Below, one piece after another: positions 1 to 8,204 of a stretch of DNA of 50,019 nucleotides (position 1 is its first letter; each line of letters opens with the position of its first letter). Location of the stretch: contig CAKZKQ010000163.1 of the NCBI GenBank assembly GCA_937123825.1, positions 1 through 50,019 of the forward strand, read 5' to 3'. The DNA is from an uncultured Pseudomonadota bacterium. Lineage in GTDB: Bacteria > Myxococcota_A > Bradymonadia > Bradymonadales > GCA-2716585. Under the pieces are notes generated by a model. The model saw only the letters and a program-made list of their open reading frames with translations. It did no database searches and was not told the origin of the DNA. The position numbers and the translations under genes are program-made.

Positions 1-14
1 CCCCAACCCCTGGA

Positions 15-48
15 CCCCACGCGCTTCGTGGGGGCTGCGCGCCCCCAC
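15..48. repeat. Two overlapping, mutually exclusive hairpins
   Basis: Three complementary arms lie in a row. CCCCACG (15-21) pairs with CGTGGGG (27-33) around a 5-nt loop. GTGGGGGC (28-35) pairs with GCCCCCAC (41-48), also around a 5-nt loop. The middle arm is shared, so only one hairpin can form at a time. This could be a terminator for a gene left of the window or a switch-like structure. No U tract follows. Confidence 0.5.
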
Positions 49-132
49 ACCCCCGAACGCGGACGGACCGGTCCCGTATATGGCGTAAACCATTCTGTGG
101 CTTGTCTTTCGTGTTGAGCCACGAGGTGCAGC

Positions 133-181
133 AGAGCATCGGCGGAGCAAAAACAGCCCCCACAAGGGGGGCAGATGCTCT
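133..181. repeat. Long-range hairpin in the leader region
   Basis: AGAGCATC (133-140) is complementary to GATGCTCT (174-181). The enclosed sequence carries a second, inner pairing of CCCCC (157-161) with GGGGG (166-170) around ACAA. This gives a two-tier stem just before the four tandem repeats. It may be part of a structured RNA or leader; function unknown. Confidence 0.45.
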
Positions 182-184
182 CCC

Positions 185-420
185 AAATTCTTGTGGGTGC
201 CACCTTGAGAGCACTCAGCGAACAGTGGTGAGATGAAAGGGTCTTGCAAGTTCTTGTGGATGCCACCTTGAGAGTACTCAGCGGAGAGACGGTGGTTTGG
301 GGGCCTTTCGCGGGTTCTCGTGGTGCCACCTTGATGCTTCTCAGAGGATAGGAGGGTGGAGTGATGGCCTCTTACAAGTTCTTGTGGAGGCCACCTGGAG
401 AGTACTCTGTGGAGAGGAGG
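185..420. repeat. Four degenerate tandem repeats, ~63-64 bp period
   Basis: Four related units have the core TTCTTGTGG(N)GCCACCTTGAG or close to it, starting near 188, 251, 315 and 379, so the spacing is 63, 64 and 64 bp. Each unit keeps a GTGG-N2/3-CCAC hairpin even where the loop sequence and length vary. Units 2 and 4 also carry the palindrome GAGTACTC about 10 bp further on; unit 1 has GAGCACTC. The DNA between the cores is purine-rich and not conserved. Retention of the palindromes suggests repeated protein-binding sites or RNA hairpins upstream of the gene at 508. I see no convincing gene in 1-507. Confidence 0.6.
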
Positions 421-507
421 GGGGAGGGGCTGGTTGTTTGAGCGCTGCGGCTTTTGTAACCTTGTTTTTGGTGAAATCAGGACAGAGCAAAGGCTGGAGG
501 CGTTGGG

Positions 508-1950
508 ATGAGGTTTGTGTGGAGCGCGGCGGCGCTGGCGGTGGTGGGGTTGTGGGCACAGGCCGCTGGTGCCGATGAGACCCACTATGAGAACTTCCGT
601 TTTGGGCAGACCGCCATTGGCTTTGGCGGGGCGGTGACGGGTTTTCTGGCCGAGCCTGAAGCGGCCTTCTACAACCCTGGTGGGTTGGGTTTTCTGGAGC
701 GGTCGAAGTTTTCGGGGGCCATCAACTTTCTGGGGAGAGATCGGCGGATCATCCGGCGCTGGGTGTCGCTCAACGATGGGTTTTCGCCCGAAAAAGACGG
801 CCGATCCCAGGATGTCCTTACGTTGCCGGGCAGCTCTGTGGTGGCCAAGAGCCTCTTTGGCGGCCGTCATATTGTGGCGTTTTCGACTTTTCTCTACTCC
901 GAAACCCGCGACAAGTTCAGCGGTCAGCTTCCGCTCAATGAAGACGATGAGTTGCTGCGCATTGGGTTTACCGAAAACCTTGAAGATCGCATGGTCTTCA
1001 TCGGCCCCAGCTACGCCGCCCGCATCAGCGACCGCTTGTCCATTGGCGCCTCGGTCTTTTATGCGCGGCGGACCTTCAGCGTCTTTGATCAGTTTACCGA
1101 GCGCATCCTCGACCCCGAGTTTCCCGCTGACGCGGTGGGTTACTTTGAGGTCCAGGAGCAGCTTCAGACCACCGATGGCGGCTTGCTGGCGCGCGTGGGC
1201 GCCATGTACCGGATTGATGACCATTGGTCGGTGGGCGCCGTGATCGCCACGCCCGCCATCCACCTCCATGGCAAGGCCCGCTACAACTACCGCATCATCG
1301 ACGCCAACCCCAGTGACGAAGAGGGCGACGAGGACGCCGATCTGGAGCGCTTTTTTGAGCTCAACGGCCGCCGCGCCGCGCGCACCCAGTATCCCTGGAT
1401 GATTGGTCTGGGGGCGTCGTGGGCCAACCCAGGTCAGTGGCGTCTGGCCACCAGCGTCAACATCCACATGCCGTTGAACTACGCGCGTGTTGACCTCGAC
1501 TCCGAGGAGATCGCCGACGATGAGTTTGCCAGCTTTGTCGCCGATGTTGAGCGCGAGTTGACCATCAACGCTTCGCTGGGGGGTGAACTCTATCTCTCCA
1601 AGCGCTGGCCGCTGCGCGTGGGGCTTTTTACCAACCGGGCCTCTTCACCAGCCATCACCAGCAGCCGCAGCCCCGTGCCCAGGCTGCCCCACGTGGATCT
1701 CTACGGCGCCTCGGTCAGCATCGGTTACGAGCAGGATGGCTCGTCCATCAACTTTGGCTTTGAGGTTCAGGCCGGTGCGGGCCATGAAACCAGCCTGGAT
1801 GCTTCATTCACCGACGCCGAACCCTTTCTGCGCCGCCGCCGCGAGCAATACCGGGGGGTTTTCTTTGTCTCGGGCGCGCTGGCCTTTGTCAGTGGCAAAG
1901 CTGGAGAGTTGATCGAGATCGATGAAGACAAGCCCAACAAGACCGAATAG
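508..1950 (+). CDS. FadL/OmpP1-like outer-membrane protein
   Basis: A 480-residue exported protein. Residues 1-22 form a signal peptide ending ..AQAAGA. The mature N-terminus holds the FadL/OmpP1-type stretch with IGFGGAVTGF and AFYNPGGLGF (about residues 37-66), which in this family marks the hatch region before a 14-stranded barrel. The rest alternates short aromatic/polar strands (for example RLSIGASVFYARRTFSVF) as expected of a beta-barrel. The family imports long-chain fatty acids or other hydrophobic compounds across the outer membrane; the substrate here is unknown. The start is supported by GGAGG at 496-500, 7 nt before ATG. The preceding repeat-rich leader could regulate it. It is convergent with the desaturase gene, separated by a very long hairpin. 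Confidence 0.7.
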   Translation: MRFVWSAAALAVVGLWAQAAGADETHYENFRFGQTAIGFGGAVTGFLAEPEAAFYNPGGLGFLERSKFSGAINFLGRDRRIIRRWVSLNDGFSPEKDGRSQDVLTLPGSSVVAKSLFGGRHIVAFSTFLYSETRDKFSGQLPLNEDDELLRIGFTENLEDRMVFIGPSYAARISDRLSIGASVFYARRTFSVFDQFTERILDPEFPADAVGYFEVQEQLQTTDGGLLARVGAMYRIDDHWSVGAVIATPAIHLHGKARYNYRIIDANPSDEEGDEDADLERFFELNGRRAARTQYPWMIGLGASWANPGQWRLATSVNIHMPLNYARVDLDSEEIADDEFASFVADVERELTINASLGGELYLSKRWPLRVGLFTNRASSPAITSSRSPVPRLPHVDLYGASVSIGYEQDGSSINFGFEVQAGAGHETSLDASFTDAEPFLRRRREQYRGVFFVSGALAFVSGKAGELIEIDEDKPNKTE

Positions 1951-2396
1951 CCTCGTCACCGAAGCCTGCTTGAGCCTATTTGCTCCGTTTGAGCGCCTTG
2001 AAGTCCCATTGATATGGAAGTGGAGGAAGAGGGGTCGTGCGCAGAGTTTGCCAGCGCTTGTGCGCAAGGCTTTGTTTGCAACGATGAGCAACGCTGCCAA
2101 GCGCCCTGAGCCGCGTCTGGAGCCTGTCCCAAGCAAAGAGGCCCCAGGAAGTGGTGGTTTGATCACCACTTCCTGGGGCCTCTTTGTGAGCATAAACTTC
2201 GGCGGCGCACGAACACGCGCAGCATCGGTAACACAGAGAGCCGTTCCCTCACCGCCGACTGATGGGTTCTTTAAGCAAGCGCTGGGCCAGGTTTGTCGAT
2301 CCCGGTGAACGGGGGATTCAGTCGGTTCGAGGCCGTTGTGGACGGTGCAGCCTTTGCGTTTGGTGCGTCTTTGTGTGCAGATTTTGCGCGCAGGTT
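1951..2396. other. Intergenic region between convergent genes
   Basis: This 446-bp gap lies between the FadL-like gene and the desaturase. Apart from the perfect inverted repeat at 2134-2186 I see no gene, promoter or repeat in it. The open frames here are short and have no recognisable protein features. Confidence 0.5.
2134..2186. terminator. Perfect 23-bp stem, possible bidirectional terminator
   Basis: The arm at 2134-2156 is exactly complementary to 2164-2186, around a 7-nt loop. It lies between two convergent genes, where a bidirectional transcription stop is expected. Neither side has a U tract, so it is not a textbook intrinsic terminator; transcript protection or a mobile-element footprint are alternatives. 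Confidence 0.5.
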
Positions 2397-3275
2397 TTAT
2401 TCTGATTGTGAGTCTTTACCCCACCCCTCAAAGATGCTGCGCGGCCGAACGCCTTTGGCCAACAACTGCGCCTGACGCTCTTTCCAGACCTTGCCGTACT
2501 GGTAGAAAGGCACGCCCGGATGCAGGTGATGGATCAGGTGGTAGTTCTGGTAGAGGAAGAGCGGGGTCAGCCACAGCTCTTTGAAGACGCTGGTGGCCCG
2601 GTAGCGATCCTGGGATGAGGTCACCCCGTGGGGGTGGTGGGGCAGGTAATCAAAGCTGAAGGCCAGAAAAGTGATGGCCAGACGCGTCGGCAACGCCCAC
2701 AGCAAAAGCACCTCCAGGCCATAACCGGCCCACACCGCCGCGCTGATCAAGCCAATCAACACCAGAATCGTCGCCACCGTCTCTACGCGTTCGGCGACCG
2801 GCCGTTTGGACCAAAAGCGCACATAACACACGTAGTAGTGCAGATCCTGGGTCGCCCAACGCAGCGGCAACGTCCAGCGCCGACCCCCGCCGCTCCACAT
2901 GTCCGGGTCGTGGTGGTCTTCATTGGTTTTGCTGTGGTGGCGCAGATGCGCCCAGCGAAACGCCGGAAAAGGCGCCATCAAGACCAGCGCGCAGAGCCGA
3001 CCCATGATCGCGTTGAGCCAGCGCACCCGGCTGACGCTGCGGTGGGCGCTGTCGTGCATGGGCGTAAAGCTGCCGTAGGCCAGCACCGCCATGAGCGGCG
3101 CCGCCAACCACAACGGCACCAGTCCCGCCACCGCCACCGCCGCCACCGAACCCCAGCTGGCCAGCACTGCCACGCACAAGAGCACCGTGGGCCAGGCCAC
3201 CTGCGGTCTTTTGACGCTCGTCAGACCGTTGCGTTTGATCGGCGCTGGCGCAGATTGTGTGGTGATGGCTGCCAT
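2397..3275 (-). CDS. Membrane fatty-acid desaturase/hydroxylase
   Basis: A 292-residue integral membrane di-iron enzyme. The three histidine clusters are visible in order: HDSAH (HxxxH) after the second hydrophobic hairpin, HLRHHSKTNEDHHD (HxxHH), and HLIHHLHPGVPFY (HxxHH) near the C-terminus. Hydrophobic spans lie at about 21-65 and in the middle third. The family introduces double bonds or hydroxyl groups into acyl chains or carotenoids using O2 and electrons; which substrate is used here cannot be read. I chose the ATG at 3275 because GAGGTAGAG precedes it and the family's usual N-terminus follows. An open frame extends 64 codons further upstream but looks non-coding. Single gene, convergent with the FadL-like gene, which is at least compatible with a lipid role. 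Confidence 0.85.
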   Translation of the reverse strand: MAAITTQSAPAPIKRNGLTSVKRPQVAWPTVLLCVAVLASWGSVAAVAVAGLVPLWLAAPLMAVLAYGSFTPMHDSAHRSVSRVRWLNAIMGRLCALVLMAPFPAFRWAHLRHHSKTNEDHHDPDMWSGGGRRWTLPLRWATQDLHYYVCYVRFWSKRPVAERVETVATILVLIGLISAAVWAGYGLEVLLLWALPTRLAITFLAFSFDYLPHHPHGVTSSQDRYRATSVFKELWLTPLFLYQNYHLIHHLHPGVPFYQYGKVWKERQAQLLAKGVRPRSIFEGWGKDSQSE

Positions 3276-3569
3276 GATCTCTACCTCGCTTGCATGCAAC
3301 GCCGTGCTTAATCCATCGGCTGATGAAATAAAGTTCCATCGTGTGGTGGAATAAGTCAAGGGCAATGTGCGCACAACTGTGCGCTTTGGCCTGCAGAAGC
3401 CGGTTCTTGGGACCAATGTGGGGGAGGTTCCTCCCAGGCGCGCCGAATCGCCGCGCCAACAGGTCAAGAGCGGCGCCTGGCAAAGCCAAGGGCGCCAAAG
3501 ATGTGATGTGCTGGAGGGGAGGGCGGGTAGCAGAGATGGGCGCCGACAATGGCGAGTGCTGGAGGGGCT

Positions 3570-4166
3570 TCAGAAGCTGCCGAGGATCTCTTCCTTCTTG
3601 CGGTTGAACTCCTCTTCGGTCAGCAGGCCCTCTTTGTAGGCCTCTTTGAGCTGCTCCAGGCGGTCTTTGAGCGAGCTGTTGCGCTTGTGCTCCTGCTCTT
3701 TTTCGGCCTTCTTGGTCTTGTAGACCCGGTCAAACATGGCCTTGAGCTCGTCGGCGGGCACCCCCCGACCGTTGCGGAAGTAGTAGTCGCTCACCTCGCC
3801 GATGGCAAAAGTCATCGCATAAGCCATCGAGATGGTCACCAACCAGCCCAAAAAGGGCACAAACTTGGCGGCGGTCATGATGACGCCCTGAGCCACGATG
3901 CTGGCTCCAAAGGTGCTGAGCATCTCCATGACCGACTTGCTGTCGAGGCTGTGGCCGTGCACGCGCCCGATGGCCTGCACCATGGCAATCTGAATGGGAG
4001 AGATGAGCGCGATGTCGACCAGCGGCAGCGGCTGGATGGTCACCGCCCCTGCGGCGACCGAACACATCTGGATGACCTCCGCGATGGCTTTGTCGCGCTC
4101 TTCTTCGGTGGCATTCTTATAGTCGCCGTCCATTACGCGGCGAACGGTTTCAATGTAGCTGGCCAT
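3570..4166 (-). CDS. DUF697 membrane-associated protein with SHOCT-like tail
   Basis: A 198-residue protein. Residues about 25-125 are hydrophobic and glycine/alanine-rich (VAAGAVTIQPLPLVDIALIS.., then FGASIVAQGVIMTAAKFVPF and LGWLVTISMAYAMTFAIG), the pattern of DUF697 domains often fused to Era-like GTPases. No GTPase domain is present here. The C-terminal 30 residues (LEQLKEAYKEGLLTEEEFNR..) match the SHOCT motif, a short oligomerisation helix pair at protein C-termini; the segment between is charged coiled coil. GGGAG lies 6 nt before ATG. Single gene. Role unknown; probably a small membrane-associated oligomer. Confidence 0.75.
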   Translation of the reverse strand: MASYIETVRRVMDGDYKNATEEERDKAIAEVIQMCSVAAGAVTIQPLPLVDIALISPIQIAMVQAIGRVHGHSLDSKSVMEMLSTFGASIVAQGVIMTAAKFVPFLGWLVTISMAYAMTFAIGEVSDYYFRNGRGVPADELKAMFDRVYKTKKAEKEQEHKRNSSLKDRLEQLKEAYKEGLLTEEEFNRKKEEILGSF

Positions 4167-4450
4167 GAATCTCCCTTTGGATCAGTGTTGTCCTTGAACG
4201 GCGCCAATGTAGACATCCGCCCGTCGACCCGCAACCAAAACGCTGTGGGTCTGCAACACTTTGGGGGCCGCGCGGTCTTCCGCGACCGATGGTCTTTGTG
4301 GGGCGAAAAACTTTTCGCCTCCCGGCCCTGGCGCCGTGGGGCTATCTTGTGGACCGTGATGGAAGCAGCGGGCGACCATCGACTTTAAATCGCGCCATCC
4401 CGTGGGGATTTTGACCCCAAAAGACGCGCGGTGAAGTCAGGAGAAGGTTT

Positions 4451-5455
4451 ATGAATGTCAAATTGCTCATCGACGCCATCATCCGTCAGACGACGGTGCT
4501 GATCGCGCATCTGGCCACCTCGGCCGGGCTGCGGGCGCCGCTGGCACACGTGGCCAACCAGGTTTTTCTGGAACTGGTCACCGAGCTTGAAGGCCAGGGC
4601 GTCGGGCGCAAGGTCATCGCGGACATGTTTGGTCTGGCACTGCGGTCCTACCAACTCAAGGTCCGGCGCCTGTCGGCCAGCTCCACCGAGTCCAACCGCT
4701 CGCTCTGGGAGGCCGTCCTGGAGTTTGTCCAGGCCGAAGGGCTGGTGACGCGCGCTGCGGTCATGTCGCGCTTTGCGCGCGACGAAGAGAGCAGCGTCGG
4801 CGGCATCCTGCACGATCTGGTCGAGTCCGGGCTGGTCTTTCGCTCCGGCCGTGGCCACTCCACCACCTACCGCGCCGCCACCGAGGAGGAGATGGGGCTG
4901 ACCTACGCGGCCTCGCCGCGCCACTCGGCCCAGGCCATGGCCTGGGTGGCGATCTACCGCAAAGGCCCCTTGACCCATGAGGCGCTGGTCCAGCGCTTTG
5001 GCATGGACGAGGCGCTGGCCAACGAGGCGCTGGACGCCCTGGTCGCCGATGGCCGCGTCAGCGTTGAAGAGCACGACGGGCAGCGGCTCTACTCCAGCAA
5101 GGTCTGCGTCTTGCCGATGGGCGAGCCTTCGGGTTGGGAGGCGGCGGTCTTTGATCACTATCAGTCGATGGTGGCGGCGCTGTGCACCAAGCTGCGCGGT
5201 GGGGACACCTGCTCGCTGCCGCGTGACGTGGTGGGGGGCAGCACCTACTCTTTTGATGTCTGGAAAGGGCATCCTTTTGAACAAGAGGTGTATGGGCTTT
5301 TGAAGGCGCAGCGCGGTCAGGTTTCGGCGCTGCGGACCAAGGTCACCGAGCACAACCAACGCCAGGGGCGCCCCGATGAAGGGGTCTCCAAGGTGATTTT
5401 CTATCTTGGCCAGAACGTGATCCAGGACGAGGAGCGCGTCGGCGAAGAAGTTTGA
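4451..5455 (+). CDS. Conserved-looking winged-helix-like protein, unknown function
   Basis: A 334-residue soluble protein without signal peptide or membrane span. Residues 1-75 form a helical N-terminal domain (LLIDAIIRQTTVLIAHLATS..). Residues about 85-140 and 155-215 read like two tandem winged-helix units: helix-rich LWEAVLEFVQAEGLVTRAAV followed by DLVESGLVFRSGRGHSTTY, then AMAWVAIYRKGPLTHEAL with ALVADGRVSVEEHDGQRLY. Each ends in the beta-hairpin expected of a wing. The C-terminal 110 residues are unassigned. The tandem wings suggest DNA or protein binding (inference). AGGAGAAGG is placed well for ATG 4451. A 6-bp hairpin (CGCTCA 5495-5500 with TGAGCG 5507-5512) follows the stop. I do not recognise a named family. 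Confidence 0.6.
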   Translation: MNVKLLIDAIIRQTTVLIAHLATSAGLRAPLAHVANQVFLELVTELEGQGVGRKVIADMFGLALRSYQLKVRRLSASSTESNRSLWEAVLEFVQAEGLVTRAAVMSRFARDEESSVGGILHDLVESGLVFRSGRGHSTTYRAATEEEMGLTYAASPRHSAQAMAWVAIYRKGPLTHEALVQRFGMDEALANEALDALVADGRVSVEEHDGQRLYSSKVCVLPMGEPSGWEAAVFDHYQSMVAALCTKLRGGDTCSLPRDVVGGSTYSFDVWKGHPFEQEVYGLLKAQRGQVSALRTKVTEHNQRQGRPDEGVSKVIFYLGQNVIQDEERVGEEV

Positions 5456-5584
5456 GGTCCTGTCTGAGGGCCTTGGAGTGGTCGATCGCTGGACCGCTCA
5501 AGACAGTGAGCGAACAACACTGCAGCCGCGCGGGCACAAGGTTGTGGTTGGATCTTTCATAGAGATGAACACCAGGCGGATACG

Positions 5585-8050
5585 ATGATGAATGTGACAC
5601 AAATCCATGGTGGGGCCCTTCGTTGGGGGCTGCTGGGCGCGTTGACGGCGCTGTGGTTCTTGTCGGGCGTGGGTTGCCAGGACGATGCTCCGACACCCGC
5701 GATCTACACCGACAGCGAGACGCACTGGATCGGCGCTTGTGAGCAGGATACTGACTGCGACGGGCAGTTGTCGTGCATCTGCGGCGTTTGCACGGCGCAG
5801 TGCGAGGGCGAAGATGCCTGCGGAGAGTCGCTCATTTGCGCCAGCAACCTCACCGCCGACACCTGTGATCAGGCCCCGCAGATGGGGGGCATTTGCTGGC
5901 CGTTGTGTGAGGACGACGAGGCGTGCAGTGACCTTGGCCCCAGAGCCTTTTGCGATGACGACGGCCAGTGCGCCCGTCGGCCTGAAGCGGTCGACGAGGC
6001 CCCGCCCACCCCCGAGCAGCTTGAGGCTTGCTTGACAGAGAATGATTGCGGCGAGGGCCAGCAGTGCTGGTGTGGGATCTGCTCGTCGATGTGTCAGGAG
6101 GAAGAGGGGGTTTGTGGTGAGGGCATGACGTGCGCGTTTTCGATTTTTGAGAGCGAGTGCGGTCCTTTGCCCAACGCCCACGGGGTGTGTTGGCCGCTGT
6201 GCGAGCGCGATGAGGAGTGTGCCCTGCTTGGCCCCGATGCCTTTTGTGGGGACAACGGCCAGTGCGCGGGCGCCGACGTGAGGCCTGCGCAGTGTGAGGG
6301 CACCGGTGGGCGCTGGGATGACAGTCAGACGGCGTGCGGGGACTATGTGTGCGGTGTTTTGGCCGCGCCGCTTTGCCCCGAGCCCACCCCTGGGTGCGAC
6401 TGTGGCCCGACGGCCAACTTTGAGTGGGGTCAGGGGTGTGTTGAAGACCCAGAGGTGTGTGATCCTATCGAGGAACCCGAGACCGAAGAGCAGCTCTGCG
6501 CGGGCACCGGTGGTCGGTGGCGCACCGACGGATGCGCGCCCTACGTGTGTGGTGAGGAAGCCGACATTGACTGTGACGAACCCATTCCCGGGTGCGATTG
6601 TGGTCCATTTGGGGTCTTTGATCCCATGCAGGGCTGCATTGTGGGGGGCGGCTTGATGTGCGGCTCCACTGAGGATGAGTGTTTCAGCACCCAGGACTGT
6701 GGCACCGGCGAGTTCTGCACGGAAACGTGCCGGGATGACTGCTTGCCTGAGGACCCCGACTGCTGTCAGCCGCGCCTTTGCGCCGACGCAGATCGTTATT
6801 CTTGTGAGTTGGCCGGGATGCAGACCTCTAGCGGAGGCGTGTGTCCCGAGGGAACCGAGTCGATCGCCAACGCCGAGCGTCTGCAGTCTGATGTGGAGGG
6901 AGAGTTTTGTTGTGTGCCCCAAAACCCGGATTGCACGGACATGAACCTTGGCGCGGACTGGTTCTGCAACGCGCATCAGTCGTGTCGGTGGGTTTATGAC
7001 AGCAGCAGCGCGCTGCTCAACGACGGCAGCTGCCTGCCGCGCGTCGATCTTGATGAGGAAGCCTTGTGCGGGGCCAGCGGTGGTCAGTGGGAAGAGGACG
7101 CGTGCGGGCACTTTGCCTGTGGTCAGTTCCCTGCGTTGTGTGGTGCTCCTGAGCCAGGCTGCAACTGTGGCCCTGAGATGAACTTTGATCCGGTCCGTGG
7201 CTGCACGCCGTCGTTGACCTGCCAGGGTTTTGATCACCTGGTGCTCGACCCCGAGTCGTTGACCTTCTACGACCTGCCCATCAACTCCTACCGCACGGCG
7301 GTGTCGGGCTATGCGCCGCTGGCGCGGACCTGCGTGGTCATGGTGTGGTCGCACGGAGACGGAGAGCCTCCGGAGGGATCGTCGCTGCGTTGTGATCTGA
7401 GCGCGCCGCATCCCTACACCATCATCGAACCCAACCGTGAGCCCGAGGATTGTGAGCAACTGTGGGACTATGGTCCGAACGTGGAGGCGCGCTCCATCGT
7501 GGATGGCTGCGTGGACTTTGAGAGCCTCGGCGGGCGCAATTTCATCGATTTGACCACGCCTGTCAGAGGGCCGGTCTTTGCTGGGTCCATCACCGCCAGC
7601 AACCTCTCTACCTTTGAGCGGCCGCCGGTCGTGGTGGGGGTCGCGGTCGAGTCGGACGGTTCCGACAACCTCTACATCCAGAAACAGGCCAACTGCGACC
7701 CCATGGCCTGGTTCAGCCTCACACTCGATGGCCAGCCCTACCCGACCGGCAATCAGCCTGGACCGTGCGACGGCATCTGCGAAGACCCTTCAAGCGAGGT
7801 TCACCTGGTGGCCGACTTCGACAACCCCCAAGGGTCCTACTACACCTACTGGGACGGGGATGTGTACTACCCTGGCCCCGAGTGCACCGCGATGCCGCTG
7901 CCTCCCGGGGACTGGCGAGCCCAGGGCTGCTTTGGCTTTGAGGCGATGACCAACGGCGAGCAAACCACGGTGTCCGAGCCGTTCTGCCGTGAGATCAGCG
8001 TCGATGTCTCCACCAAGCGCATCATCTTTGGGCTTGTGCTCAGCCGCTGA
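5585..8050 (+). CDS. Large Cys-rich modular secreted lipoprotein
   Basis: An 821-residue exported protein with a hydrophobic N-terminus ending in a weak lipobox (GVGC, Cys31). Two kinds of disulfide-rich module are duplicated inside. Module A (about 53-127 and 146-220) has the pattern CxCGxC..C....CGE.. followed by GxCWPLC..D.EC and FC.D.GQC. Module B occurs three times (about 238-290, 305-355, 495-545), each with CxGxGGxW, then YVCG or FACG, then PGCDCGP or PGCNCGP, then GC. A further Cys-rich stretch lies between copies two and three. The last 270 residues have few cysteines and look like a beta-rich domain of unknown type. Such surface lipoproteins are typical of myxobacterial-type genomes. 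Probable role in adhesion or surface display (inference). Single gene; AGGCGGA precedes the start. Confidence 0.75.
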   Translation: MMNVTQIHGGALRWGLLGALTALWFLSGVGCQDDAPTPAIYTDSETHWIGACEQDTDCDGQLSCICGVCTAQCEGEDACGESLICASNLTADTCDQAPQMGGICWPLCEDDEACSDLGPRAFCDDDGQCARRPEAVDEAPPTPEQLEACLTENDCGEGQQCWCGICSSMCQEEEGVCGEGMTCAFSIFESECGPLPNAHGVCWPLCERDEECALLGPDAFCGDNGQCAGADVRPAQCEGTGGRWDDSQTACGDYVCGVLAAPLCPEPTPGCDCGPTANFEWGQGCVEDPEVCDPIEEPETEEQLCAGTGGRWRTDGCAPYVCGEEADIDCDEPIPGCDCGPFGVFDPMQGCIVGGGLMCGSTEDECFSTQDCGTGEFCTETCRDDCLPEDPDCCQPRLCADADRYSCELAGMQTSSGGVCPEGTESIANAERLQSDVEGEFCCVPQNPDCTDMNLGADWFCNAHQSCRWVYDSSSALLNDGSCLPRVDLDEEALCGASGGQWEEDACGHFACGQFPALCGAPEPGCNCGPEMNFDPVRGCTPSLTCQGFDHLVLDPESLTFYDLPINSYRTAVSGYAPLARTCVVMVWSHGDGEPPEGSSLRCDLSAPHPYTIIEPNREPEDCEQLWDYGPNVEARSIVDGCVDFESLGGRNFIDLTTPVRGPVFAGSITASNLSTFERPPVVVGVAVESDGSDNLYIQKQANCDPMAWFSLTLDGQPYPTGNQPGPCDGICEDPSSEVHLVADFDNPQGSYYTYWDGDVYYPGPECTAMPLPPGDWRAQGCFGFEAMTNGEQTTVSEPFCREISVDVSTKRIIFGLVLSR

Positions 8051-8204
8051 GCGGCGCCCCGGTGTTGGTATCGGGTGTTGTCTTTGATAACATCCTTGCC
8101 GTTGAAGAATCACATCACCTTTGTGGGTTTGCTGGCGCAGAGCATACTCTGCGCCATTGCGAACGCGCGCGTGGTTTGATGGCATCGCACGGTGTGGGGC
8201 GAGG

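Noticed and set aside
185..420. CRISPR array
   Set aside because: The units are degenerate, the period is 63-64 bp, there are no constant repeats with unique spacers, and no cas genes are near.
5498..7459. 653-codon open frame opposite the Cys-rich lipoprotein gene
   Set aside because: It arises from the strong codon bias of the Cys-rich gene; no signal peptide or motif of its own.
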